Assembly (NCBI GenBank): GCA_963995525.1
Contig: OZ023210.1
Coordinates: forward strand, 60,505,956 to 60,569,955
Reading direction: 5' to 3'
DNA: 64,000 bases
Origin: Escarpia spicata
Lineage: Eukaryota > Annelida > Polychaeta > Sabellida > Siboglinidae
Within the stretch, counting starts at the first letter, position 1. Each line of letters opens with the position of its first letter. Made by a program: the position numbers and the translations under genes. Below are positions 23,401 through 32,345 of this stretch, one piece after another. The notes beneath the pieces are model-generated. The model had not been told where the DNA came from. It worked only from the letters and a program-made list of their open reading frames with translations, and did no database searches.

Positions 23401-25450
23401 AGGTGTAGGCCGACAGAATCAACGCCCACCTCTGAAGACGAGCTGCTGTCATCGTAGGTATACCGCTCTTTGACCCCAGTATAGTGACAAGCGGCTTGTG
23501 GTACGTCTCAAGTGTGAAGTGGCGGCCCCACAAATATTGTCGAAAGCGCTTCACCCCGAAAATGAAGGCCAATGCCTCTCGTTCGACTTGCGAGTAGTTA
23601 CGCTCGGCCGACGTCATCGTGCGGGAGGCGAATGCTATCGGCCTCTCCACGCCATCGGGTGAAACATGCGATATCACCGCACCAACTCCATACGAAGAGC
23701 CATCACAAGCGAGCTTCAAAGGCTTCTTCGCATCATAGTGGCACAGAATGTCCGCATTACAGATTAGTTCCTTGGTGCGTTTGAACGCCTGTTCGCACGT
23801 CGTGTCCCATGACCACTCTGCACCCGAGTGTGTCAGCATGTGTAACGGCGCCAACAGCGTGGACAAGTCCAGCAAGAACTTCATGTAGTATTTGAGCAGC
23901 CCAAGATAGCTGCGCAGTTCTGTGGTATTCGTCGGTCTCGGCGCTTCCTTGAGAGCCGCGATCTTGTCAGCTGTGGGAAGCAGTCCCTCCGCGGTAACCA
24001 GGTGACCCAGATACTCAATCTGGTCCGCCATGAACTTGCACTTTGCGAGTTTCAATCGAATGCCGTAGTGTTGCAGTCGGCTCAGCACCTCATCAAGCCT
24101 CTGCAGATGTTGCTCGTTCGACCTCGCAGTAATCAAGATTTCGTCGAGATAACAAGCGACACCGTCTATCCCCGCCAACACCTGATCCATGGTTCGCTGG
24201 AATATGGCCGGGGCAGAGTTCACACCATAACTAAGTCTGTTCGGCTGATACATACCCTTATGTGTATTGATCGTCAGCAGGCGTTTGGACTCATCATCGA
24301 GCTCTAGTTGGTTGTACGCGTGTGCCAGGTCCAGTTTCGTGAACTTTGTTCCTCCCGCCAGCGTCGCGAAGATGTCTTCGGCTGTAGGAAGTGGATAGCG
24401 GTCCACCTCTACATGCGGGTTAACTGTGACCTTATAGTCACCGCAGATTCGTACAGTTTTATCCGACTTCAACACATTGACCGTCGGTGTCGCCCAGTCA
24501 GAGCGCTCCACCTTCGTGATGACCTTGTTAGCCTCCAACTTATCGAGCTCCGCGGCCACCATCTCTCGTCTAGCGTACGGCACTGGACGAGACTTCTTGA
24601 ACACCGGAGTCGTATCCGGCCGCACATCAATCGTCACTTTGAAGTCGTTGATTCCACCATAGCCTTCCTCGAAGACCGGTAGGTGGCGCCTCACGACGTC
24701 ATCGGCTGTCGCCACGTCGCTGTCAAGCGAGATTGCCCGAATGCTGGGCCAGTCCAGCTGGATTTGCGCCATCCAATTGCGACATAGCAGCGCTGGTCGT
24801 CGTCCGTCACCTGCCACGATGACGAGAGGTAGTTCAACACTCTGTTTGTTGTAGCTCACCGGGATGGTTATCACTCCTCTTAGCGGCAGGAGACCACCCT
24901 GATAGTCTCTCAGTTGCAGCTGTGTTGGCTCTAGTGCAAAGCGAGACAACTGTTCATTGTACAGCTGCTCGGACGCGACTGACACCACTGCGCCAGTATC
25001 GATCTCCATGTCGATAGGCCTACCATCAACCCTGACAGTCACCATGTACTTAGGTGTGCGCTGTCCCACCGTAATCGAGGACACGACACTGTCGCCCGTC
25101 GATCTGGCCTCCGTGATGTGGTGAATTCTGAGTCCACTACTGCTGTCACTTTCCCCTCCGTCATCATGTACCAGGTTGGTGTTACTGCGACTTTGGCACA
25201 TTTTATGCAAATGTCCAATACGTCCGCACCCATAGCACTTAGCTTTGTGAAACTTGCAAGTCTGAGCATCGTGATTCAGCCCGCAACGCATACACGACTG
25301 CCTCGCTGTTTTATCGCCCATTCTCCTCGACACCACATGCTCTTTCGTCAACACCTGCTGCTGCCGTCGTGGATGATCCGTCACCCGGTGTACCTCCATC
25401 ACACTTGCCTTGCCAGTCAGCTCCATCGTGTTGTGAGCTGCCAGCTCCAT
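23276..25450 (-). CDS. Gypsy-1 gag zinc knuckles, protease, reverse transcriptase and RNase H
   Basis: The frame encodes 724 residues. Gag-type Cys/His boxes are at about 53-85 (CMRCGLNHDAQTC and CYGCGRIGHLHKMC). The aspartic protease motif DTGA is at 151-154. Reverse transcriptase spans about 285-500, with FTKLDLAHAYNQ around D374 and the active-site box at 434-437 reading YLDE instead of YLDD. RNase H follows, with D583 and EREAL near 623, but the TDHKPL motif reads TYHKPL, so a conserved Asp is Tyr at 650. The thumb motif LKLAKCKF and EYLGHLV are present. The frame ends where the family continues into integrase, so a single-base change probably separates it from the next ORF. The two catalytic substitutions suggest an inactive enzyme. 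Confidence 0.85.
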   Translation of the reverse strand: MELAAHNTMELTGKASVMEVHRVTDHPRRQQQVLTKEHVVSRRMGDKTARQSCMRCGLNHDAQTCKFHKAKCYGCGRIGHLHKMCQSRSNTNLVHDDGGESDSSSGLRIHHITEARSTGDSVVSSITVGQRTPKYMVTVRVDGRPIDMEIDTGAVVSVASEQLYNEQLSRFALEPTQLQLRDYQGGLLPLRGVITIPVSYNKQSVELPLVIVAGDGRRPALLCRNWMAQIQLDWPSIRAISLDSDVATADDVVRRHLPVFEEGYGGINDFKVTIDVRPDTTPVFKKSRPVPYARREMVAAELDKLEANKVITKVERSDWATPTVNVLKSDKTVRICGDYKVTVNPHVEVDRYPLPTAEDIFATLAGGTKFTKLDLAHAYNQLELDDESKRLLTINTHKGMYQPNRLSYGVNSAPAIFQRTMDQVLAGIDGVACYLDEILITARSNEQHLQRLDEVLSRLQHYGIRLKLAKCKFMADQIEYLGHLVTAEGLLPTADKIAALKEAPRPTNTTELRSYLGLLKYYMKFLLDLSTLLAPLHMLTHSGAEWSWDTTCEQAFKRTKELICNADILCHYDAKKPLKLACDGSSYGVGAVISHVSPDGVERPIAFASRTMTSAERNYSQVEREALAFIFGVKRFRQYLWGRHFTLETYHKPLVTILGSKSGIPTMTAARLQRWALILSAYTYDIQYRPGSELLHADAFSRLPYNDPGKTADGSDDIFHFTCG

Positions 25451-25964
25451 CGCTTGAGCGACCGTGCGTGCACGCCGTGATGAACGTCAAATCTGTGTCC
25501 GCTAGGAGGCGCTTCTGCGTAGCTTCGTTGTGTAGACCGCATACGAAACGGTCACTCAACGCCTCATCCAGAAACGTCCCAAAGTCAAACGTCGAGGCCA
25601 GCTGTTTCAGGGTCACTATGTAGTCGGCTACTGACTCCCCGTCACCCTGGTTGCGTTTGTTATACCGGAAGCGTTCAGCGATCACAATTCGCTGTGGTCG
25701 GTAGTGCGTCACCAGGGTCGCTGTCAGCACTGCAAAAGTCTGATCAGACGGCTTTGCTGGAGTGAGTAGGTTCCGTAGAAGGGCGTATGCTTTAGGCCCG
25801 ATTACAGCTATAAACACACTCACACGACGATCCGCTGTGCTGGCCGGCGTAAGCTCACCAATAGCGTTAGCCAGCATCCACTGCTCCAGTCTTTCCAGAT
25901 AGCTGTTGACCTCTCTTCGCTCATCGAACTCGCACATAGCACCGATGATGCTCGAGGAAGCCAT
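25311..25964 (-). CDS. Gypsy-1 Gag capsid region
   Basis: The start at 25964 is 19 bases inside the primer-binding site, and the frame runs 217 codons. The first about 165 residues are a gypsy-type Gag, with YLERLEQWMLANAI near the start, then AYALLRNLLTPAKP, ERFRYNKRNQGDGESVADY and FVCGLHNEATQKRLLADTDL. After FITA the frame loses homology. The expected continuation (an Ala-rich helix and then zinc knuckles) lies in the frame of the next ORF, so a one-base change near 25475-25490 breaks Gag from its nucleocapsid part. The remaining about 50 residues are out of frame. Confidence 0.8.
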   Translation of the reverse strand: MASSSIIGAMCEFDERREVNSYLERLEQWMLANAIGELTPASTADRRVSVFIAVIGPKAYALLRNLLTPAKPSDQTFAVLTATLVTHYRPQRIVIAERFRYNKRNQGDGESVADYIVTLKQLASTFDFGTFLDEALSDRFVCGLHNEATQKRLLADTDLTFITACTHGRSSDGAGSSQHDGADWQGKCDGGTPGDGSSTTAAAGVDERACGVEENGR

Positions 25965-25982
25965 CGCGCAGGTTGGATTCAG

Positions 25983-25995
25983 ATCCTCGTCGCCA
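25983..25995 (-). other. Gypsy-1 primer-binding site, tRNA-Ser type
   Basis: On the minus strand TGGCGACGAGGAT follows the 5' LTR after one spacer base. It is complementary to the 3' end of animal tRNA-Ser(GCU), which ends ATCCTCGTCG plus CCA, over 13 bases. The tRNA identity is from memory. Confidence 0.7.
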
Positions 25996-25996
25996 G

Positions 25997-26158
25997 TGTC
26001 ATATATTCAGGATATAATCAGACTGACTGAAGCTGGATTCGTTTATTAACATGAACGGAACAAAACCAAACACACAAGCCGGCGGATATACTACTGGTGC
26101 GGCTCCGGTAATACGACGTAAACCGTGTAGTTCTTCCTAGCAATGCGACTTCATTACA
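25997..26158 (-). repeat. Gypsy-1 5' LTR
   Basis: A 162-bp direct repeat of 21487-21648 with TG...CA ends, followed by the GTAAT target duplication. Confidence 0.95.
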
Positions 26159-26163
26159 GTAAT

Positions 26164-26490
26164 GTTCAGGTGGTTGTGTTTTATTTTGTAGAAGAAGGTA
26201 AGTTGGTGTTGTAATCGTCTTCTCTCTAGTGTCTGCCAACCAAGTTTATCTAGTTGTGTGTGCGGAACCTTGCCGAAAGCTTTGGAAACATCGAGGATGA
26301 TGATGTCTGTTTGTTTCTTGTCGTTCGTAGAGGAAGCCCTGTCATGGACTGCTTCCACGAGCTGTGTTTGGCAGGATAGTCCAGTTCGGAATCCATGCTG
26401 ACGATGGAGGATAACGTTGTTAGCACTGAGGTGTTTCCACATGTGGCCAAGTACGATATTCTCCATCACCTTGCACAGAATGCATGTCAT
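26164..26490 (-). pseudogene. PHD LINE reverse transcriptase fragment
   Basis: Contains MTCILCKVMENIVLGHMWKH and ILHRQHGFRTGLSCQTQLVE, then DIIILDVSKAFGKVPHTQL, the first catalytic-Asp region (LDVSKAFDKV in active copies, with Asp to Gly at the F-x-K position here). The palm with the YADD box is missing: the frame passes directly into the C-terminal LERRRLQHQLTFFYKIKHN segment. An internal deletion of several hundred bases is therefore likely. The last codons before 26164 join the 3' piece across Gypsy-1. Confidence 0.7.
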
Positions 26491-27284
26491 GAAAATCGGT
26501 CTATAATTTATAGGATCACTTTTGCTGCCTTTCTTGTAGACTGGAGTGACAAGAGCTGTTGGTCCAGGCTTGTGGGTGTTTACCGGAGTTGTATGATTGC
26601 TGGAATAAGTGTTGAATTATTGTGGATATTTCTCTGGCAGTCTCCTTTAATACTTTTGCTGGGATTTCATCTGGTGCTGATGTCTTGTTTGGTTTTATAG
26701 CTTCAAGCTGTTTACTATACCAGTTATTCCGATATTAAGTGTTTGGATTGAAGGGAATGGTGATAGGCCTTTAGTTGGGATAGGAAGTTGTTCTGTGTTG
26801 AAAACTGATTTGAAGTGGATATTTAGTGCATTTGCTTTGTCGTGATCAGTTGTTTGCATCCTGCCATTTGCTTGTAGTGTTGGGTGCCAAGGTTTTCTGT
26901 TTTTGTTTGTTTAATGAAGGAGCAGACTCGCTTAGGGTTTGTGGTAAGGCTTTCGCCTATGATGTTATTGATACAGCTGTTGTAGGATTTGTTATTTCTT
27001 TGTTGGCATAGTTTCTTAGGTTCTTGAAGTGTTCCCAGTGTTTGTTTTTCTTTGTTTTTCTTTGCTTTAGCATGGGTTTTGTCCCGTTTTCTTTGTAGTC
27101 TGATTATATATTTTTGTGATCCAGGGTAAATGCTTTTTTGATTTTGTCGTGCGGCTAGGGATGGATTGTTCAGTTTAGTGTAGTTTTGGTGAGAGAAGTT
27201 CCAGTTTGAATCGATGTCTAGATTATCAGGATTTCGGGCAAAGTACTTTTGAGCAAGAAGGGTACAGTTTGATATCAGGATTTT

Positions 27285-27560
27285 TCAGTTAGCAGACTTA
27301 TAGTTGTATACTTTTTGTGGAGGTTTGGGTTTCATCATGGGGTTCATATTAATGTGAAAAAGAACAGCTTCGTGATCGCTCATGTCTGTCACTGTGTTTA
27401 CGCTGGAGATAAGAGCGGGGTTTGATGTAGATACAAGTTTAAAGATATTTCCAGAGTCTAGACGGGTCGGTTCATTTACCATATTTGTTAAACCATATTC
27501 ACTGACTATTTCAAGTAGTTTGTTGTGTTTTGTTGCTGTATGTTGGTTTGTTGTACACAA
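27285..27560 (-). pseudogene. PHD LINE endonuclease C-terminus
   Basis: The frame has YGLTNMVNEPTRLDSGNIF, SNPALISSVNTVTDMSDHEA and VLFHINMNP. The SDHEA motif carries the catalytic Asp-His of AP-type endonucleases of LINEs. Frames on either side are broken. Confidence 0.75.
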
Positions 27561-27896
27561 GGTTTCCCAGTTGATGTCTGATAGGTTTAGGTCCCCGGCG
27601 ATTATAACTGATGGATGAAGTTTGCTGCGATGGTAGAGGATAGCCAGGGATTCATGTATAGCTTTCAGGGATGGTGTATGATCATTTGGGGGTCTGTATC
27701 AGGATGCCACATAGATGGCTTTGTTACGAAAGAAGTGTACTTTAATCCAGACTATTTCAGATGTAGTATTCAGTTTATTTTGGGGGTCTGCAATTGTGTT
27801 CTCAATGCTATTAGAACACCATCTCCATAAGTGTTGCGGTCCTTTCTGATTGCTTCATACTTTGTGGAGAGAAAATAATATGTGGAGATACTTGAA

Positions 27897-28358
27897 TCAA
27901 GTTTGGTTTCCACTAGAAAGAGTATGTAAGAACTTGTCGATTGTATTGTTGCCTGAAATTTGGATACTTTGGCTGTGCTCTTGACACTGTTGCAGTTGAT
28001 CAGCGTGGCTTTTAGTTAAAATTTGTTTAGCGTTTGCTCGGTCGGGGGTAGATGTATTTTGCTGAATTAGGTGCAAATGTAGGGTTTTGGTCATCCATGC
28101 TATTTTTGTAGTTACTGCCGTCTGGAAGAGACTGCATGACTGAGTATTGGTTTGATGTGGGATGATGTTTGGGAGCCCACAACAAGAGCAAAACCATAGG
28201 ACACTGTTGTATTTTAATTGTTCATATGTGGTATCATTTATTCGGACACACGAGGTGTGATACCAGCAGTCACATTCATCACATTGGATAGCATTGTGGT
28301 GTTCATGTACCTCATGACTGCAGGTGCCACATGGGAAGTCTGGAGTGGAGGTTGACAT
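27897..28358 (-). pseudogene. PHD-type zinc finger at the N-terminus of the LINE ORF
   Basis: A 153-codon frame starts with FPCGTCSHEVHEHHNAIQCD, then CDCWYHTSCVRIND and VLWFCSCCGLPN. This is a C4-H-C3 PHD pattern with the conserved Trp-Tyr-His. PHD fingers bind histone tails, and in LINEs the role is unknown. The Ser/Gln-rich remainder has no motif. The frame does not reach the endonuclease, so the element is broken. Confidence 0.75.
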
Positions 28359-28450
28359 GAAACCAGGGTTTGGATGAAGGTCCCCTGCTTGGACTAGTAG
28401 TCCACAAATATACAGTAAGGACAGTGACGTTTAGTTGGCATCATCCTATT

Positions 28451-29029
28451 TTTCTTTGTAACTGTGAAGTTGGGAAAGGATAGCAGCTTTCTTTTCTCTT
28501 TCATTGCTGAAAATGTTGGGAGGTCATCCTCGCTTGCGGAGCTTTGGTGGAGGTATCTATGCATGTTTGCAGCGACAAAACAGATGGGCTATGGGCAGTG
28601 TGAACTTCATGTCGAGGCCGGGGAGTGGATTGCTAAATAAATTGTCTTTGGATTAGCTAAAGTCGCGTTTAAGTAAAATAAAACTAAGCTGTTTAAAACA
28701 GTGCACGTGCAGGGTTTGGGCTGGTGCAAATACAGACAGATAGGGTATATGAATATTAATAAGTCTTGGGCCGACTCAGGGTATTTTAAAACACTTGGGT
28801 GACAGTTGTACACCAGAAAGAGGGCCTGTTAGTAAGTTCAGCTTATTTGTTTACAAATCCGCCATTTTTATTTTAAAGATTGTGTTGGTTGTTGGGCAAT
28901 ATAATTTAGTGAACTATAACTTTGGATTAATTGAGCGCAAATGTATTGGTATGGACGTATTGTGATGATGATATTAGTGCATGTCCTTCGTCCTAAACGC
29001 ACGGGTGCATGCACTCGCTCATACTCACT
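28451..29029. other. 5' flank of the LINE and unassigned DNA
   Basis: Low-information sequence, possibly the LINE 5' UTR up to about 28620. No gene is supported. Confidence 0.35.
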
Positions 29030-29420
29030 CACGCAAGCACGCTGGGATAGTGAAAGTTTAGCTAAACTTAGGGATTCAATGGTCCGTTGATACGCATTCC
29101 TCCTGTGATTGCCCATTTCACACATGGCCATGTGAACAGATCCCACAGCTAGGCTTCCCATTCACTCACTGACTTAATACATAAGGGTTCTCTCATTTAT
29201 TAACATCTGTATCAACCAGCCGTGGCATGCTGGATAATGTTTGAACAACATTAAGCAGTCTTTTGGAAGGGGTTCACGCTTTTGAGAAACAGGGAATAAT
29301 ATTAACATAAACACATATGAGTACACATATTAAACATGACATTTGAGGGGGTATCACATTTTGGAGAAAGGGGGGTCATGAAAAGGGAGGTTTACGTGAG
29401 CCCCGTGACCCCCCCCTTGG
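29030..29420 (-). repeat. interspersed repeat, inverted homologue of 38.2-39.07 kb
   Basis: Its reverse complement aligns with 38815-39065: GTTGTTCAAACATTA, ACAGATGTTAA, GAGAGAACCCTTAT, GCCATGTGTGAAA and GGACCATTG occur in the same order. The other end (29330-29410, GGGGTCATGAAAAGGGAGG and GTGACCCCCCCC) corresponds to the first part of the 38.2-kb minisatellite. This copy has no expanded array. It may be a non-autonomous DNA transposon. Confidence 0.7.
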
Positions 29421-29454
29421 CTATAGGCCTGCCTCTCACACTTTGCATTAAATA

Positions 29455-29600
29455 AAAAGTTAGTTCTTATATAGCACAGTAGTATTCAGTCCTCAGGACT
29501 GCTTAAACCGCTTTACACTTTACTCCCTGTCAGACCTGTTCAATCGAAAACCATCTCGACTTCTCTGAGAAGCATCCAGCCATGCTGCATTTAATGCGTG
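29455..29600 (-). repeat. SINE/LINE tail repeat, copy 1
   Basis: Shares AGTTCTTAT, CAGTCCTCAGGACTGCTTAA and ACCATCTCGACTTCTCT with 31075-31200. It also matches the reverse complement of the SINE end at 37105-37165. Confidence 0.65.
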
Positions 29601-29860
29601 AAAACTATTCTAATGGTGAAACATTGCCTAGAATTAGTCAGTGTAAATATCTTGGACATATTATCACGGAAGATCTCAGTGACAATGATGACATGGCTAG
29701 GCAATGCAGGATAATTTAGGGTAATGCCTTGCCCTTGATTCGAAAATTCGGTATGTTTACGGAAGCTGCAAAGTCAAGTGTACTCTGTTCAAATCATATT
29801 GCGCTTCATTATTTGCGTGTCAGTTATGGTGGAATCATAGAGCAGAATCAATGTGAAAAG
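29600..29860 (+). pseudogene. LINE reverse-transcriptase C-terminal fragment
   Basis: The frame reads SQCKYLGHIITEDLSDNDD, then ARQCR and ALPLIRKFGMFTEAAKS, a pattern found after the RT palm in non-LTR elements (x-FKYLGHII...). There are stops at 29716 and others. It ends at the CA microsatellite. Confidence 0.6.
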
Positions 29861-30153
<293 letters not shown>

Positions 30154-30428
30154 CGCGTGCACATCACTTCTGTGTTGTCACTTGCGAAAATGGGTGGCTA
30201 TGTATCTACATGTATTAGTCATAGTCTAGTCTATGTTTTCTATGGATATAATATTCCAGAATAAAGTTACTGAATTGAATTTTTATATTTTTATATCAGT
30301 CGTCTTTTCTATATACAAATGTATATGTGTTGTACGAGCTCCGTTTGAACTTACGATGTCCACTTCTCCTCTCCACGGTGTGTCGCAATTTCTGTTGTAG
30401 CCAAGTGGGCAACACAAGGAGTCGGACG

Positions 30429-30990
30429 CTAGGACAACTGGTCTAACGACCGCCGTGGGGTTTCAAGAGTCAGAATTGTCCGTCGACGCATTGGCTCCGA
30501 AAACCAACGGCGTGGTGGACTAAATATTTCAGAAACCGTGCTATCGGTGCTGTTTGCTGATTGCTCTTTACTCAAGTTAGGTTCGCTTGAGGATTCTTCA
30601 TTTGTGCGTGGTTCACGCAATGGTTTGCTGCGGTTGGTTCGTAGGTGCAGCCGTTTGGGTCTCGAGCTAGTCCTGCAAGCGCTGACGTAGATAGCATTGT
30701 AGGTAATGACACCCACGAGAAAACAAAAGCGAGAGTCATCAGAACCGTGCCGGTAATGATGTACGACATTGCGATTGTCCAATTATTCGACGACTTGGCC
30801 AAGACGATAAAGAAAATGCCAACGACGAAACACATTGAAGTGATGATTTCGAGCATCGCTATAGATACTAATTTGTATCGAGGAGTTAATGCTACTAGTA
30901 ACCGAAGAGTATGGACGGCGTTTGGTGTTTGGCTTTGTCACGGGCACTGACAACGTGCTGCTGCTTCGTATCCTGCCATTTTCTGCAGAT
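30429..30990 (-). pseudogene. decayed exon of the SEP-tail membrane protein family, copy A
   Basis: The exon starts after a good acceptor (TTGTTTCTTTCATAG) at 30991/30990. In frame 0 it begins with SAENGRIR and a Ser/Lys/Arg segment. Two hydrophobic helices then appear in another frame (about 30690-30870), with TSMCFVVGIFFIVLA and MSYIITGTVLMTLAF. The Ser-rich tail returns to frame 0, with EPNLSKEQ and FSEPMRRR. A stop at about 30783 interrupts frame 0. Copy B at 50.5 kb has the same domains in one uninterrupted frame, so copy A carries two compensating frameshifts. Helices and tail align with B. The function is unknown, and the protein would be an integral membrane protein with a basic phospho-acceptor-like tail. 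Confidence 0.65.
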
Positions 30991-31074
30991 CTATGAAAGA
31001 AACAACGCAAACTATTAAAACGATTCTTTGGCCAAACAAATACACCTACAACGTAGTAGTCTGGTCAGTATAAA

Positions 31075-31200
31075 GGTAACTGTAAGTTCTTATGTAGTGC
31101 GGCACCCAGTCCTTATGACTGCTCAGAGTGCATTACACTGAACTTCCTTTTCAATCGAACACCATCTCGACTTCTCTAGAAACATTTAGGCACGCTGTAA
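31075..31200 (-). repeat. SINE/LINE tail repeat, copy 2
   Basis: Contains TAAGTTCTTATGTAGTGCGG, CAGTCCTTATGACTGCTCAG and ACCATCTCGACTTCTCT, matching 29455-29600. Confidence 0.65.
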
Positions 31201-31599
31201 TTACTGCAATCCAACCTCAGAATTCAGAACTCTTTATTTTGACCTATACATACGATACATATATAACGTAAATAAAAAAGTAAAAAATTACAGGCACAAA
31301 TCAGAATAGAATATAACTTGTTTATATAGTTGATAATTACTCAATGTATCAACATACAAACATAATACAAGGACTTATTGTATGTATTCGTGTACACATT
31401 GACGTACATATGTATTCGTGTACCCATTGACGTTCATATGGATACTTAGGTATACAGGTATACATTTCAACGCGTATTATGAATTATAAATAAAGCAATT
31501 ATAAATACGACAACTGGATTCATAATTTAAAATAAAAAATGTGTATGTTGAAAAACAATATAGACAGTGGGTGAAAATGTTGTTAATAATAATATTTGG

Positions 31600-32337
31600 T
31601 GTAATGTTAACTGTCTCTACTATGTTGTGTCTAATGCATTTTTGGCTAATTCACATATACAGATTATTTCTTTCACGTGTGTAGTGCTGATGAATATCAT
31701 AGATGTGTGTGTCGGGAATAACATTGAAGTAGTAGGGTAAACGATTGTTATGTTATATGTAGTAAAATTTTAATTGTTGGATTTTATTAAAGTCGTCCAA
31801 CTTTGAAGTCTTTTAAAAATTTAATTTGTGTAAGCATTATATTTACTTAAGGATATTATTCGTATTGTTTTTTTTGTAATTTGAAAATTCGATGTGCCTG
31901 ATGACCCCACAAAAGTAAGCCATCATTAATATGAGGGAGAATATAAAAGAGCATTTTACATAATATATTAAGTGATAAAAAGAAGTTATTTAATATGCCT
32001 ATTGTCTTATATATTTTATTTGTATGACTGCCAGTTTAAATGATTATTTATTGTGATGCCTAAACAATTGTAACCATTTACACATTCAATGTACGCCCCA
32101 TCTATTTGTAACATCTTTTGAGGCATATCATGAATTTTGTCTTTTTGTCATTTATTGACAGTTTATTAGTTTTCAACCAATTGTTAATCCTTGTTAGTTC
32201 TTTGTTAATATTTTCACGTCGCATTTTGCCTTCTGAATCGTTAAATGTATTTAGTGTAATAGTAAGGGTGGTGTCGTCAGCATACGTTATAAATTTGAAA
32301 AGGCCACTAGAAAGAACGATGTCATTTATATATATAT
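31600..32337 (-). pseudogene. LINE reverse transcriptase, YADD and C-terminal half (split copy)
   Basis: On the minus strand, codons for YINDIVLSSGLFKFITYADD run from about 32334. The palm active site is intact and is followed by TTLTITLNTFNDSEGK and INNWLKTNKLSINDKKTKFM. The frame then decays toward 31600. The upstream half (LDLSKAFD to ILGPLLFII) is at 35341-36170, and the break falls exactly between LLFII and YINDI, caused by insertion of LTR-like copies B and C. Confidence 0.75.
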
Positions 32338-32345
32338 ATATAATT

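Larger units (their letters stand above)
21487..26158 (-). mobile_element. Gypsy-1: Ty3/gypsy LTR retrotransposon, full structure
   Basis: Two 162-bp LTRs (21487-21648 and 25997-26158) differ at about two positions. They begin TGTC and end TTACA on the plus strand. The target duplication GTAAT is perfect (21482-21486 and 26159-26163). Primer-binding site, polypurine tract, gag, protease, reverse transcriptase, RNase H and integrase are all present in the minus sense. The coding region is broken by two frame changes and has two altered catalytic residues. Insertion is recent by LTR identity. Confidence 0.93.
26159..28450 (-). mobile_element. CR1-like LINE with PHD finger, degraded, host of Gypsy-1
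   Basis: In minus-strand order there is a PHD-type zinc finger (28358-27897), an endonuclease C-terminus (27560-27285), then reverse transcriptase (26490-26164). The 3' end lies beyond Gypsy-1 at 21275-21486. Between these pieces the reading frame is broken repeatedly. The order matches CR1/L2-group LINEs of invertebrates in which a PHD finger precedes the endonuclease. Confidence 0.7.
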
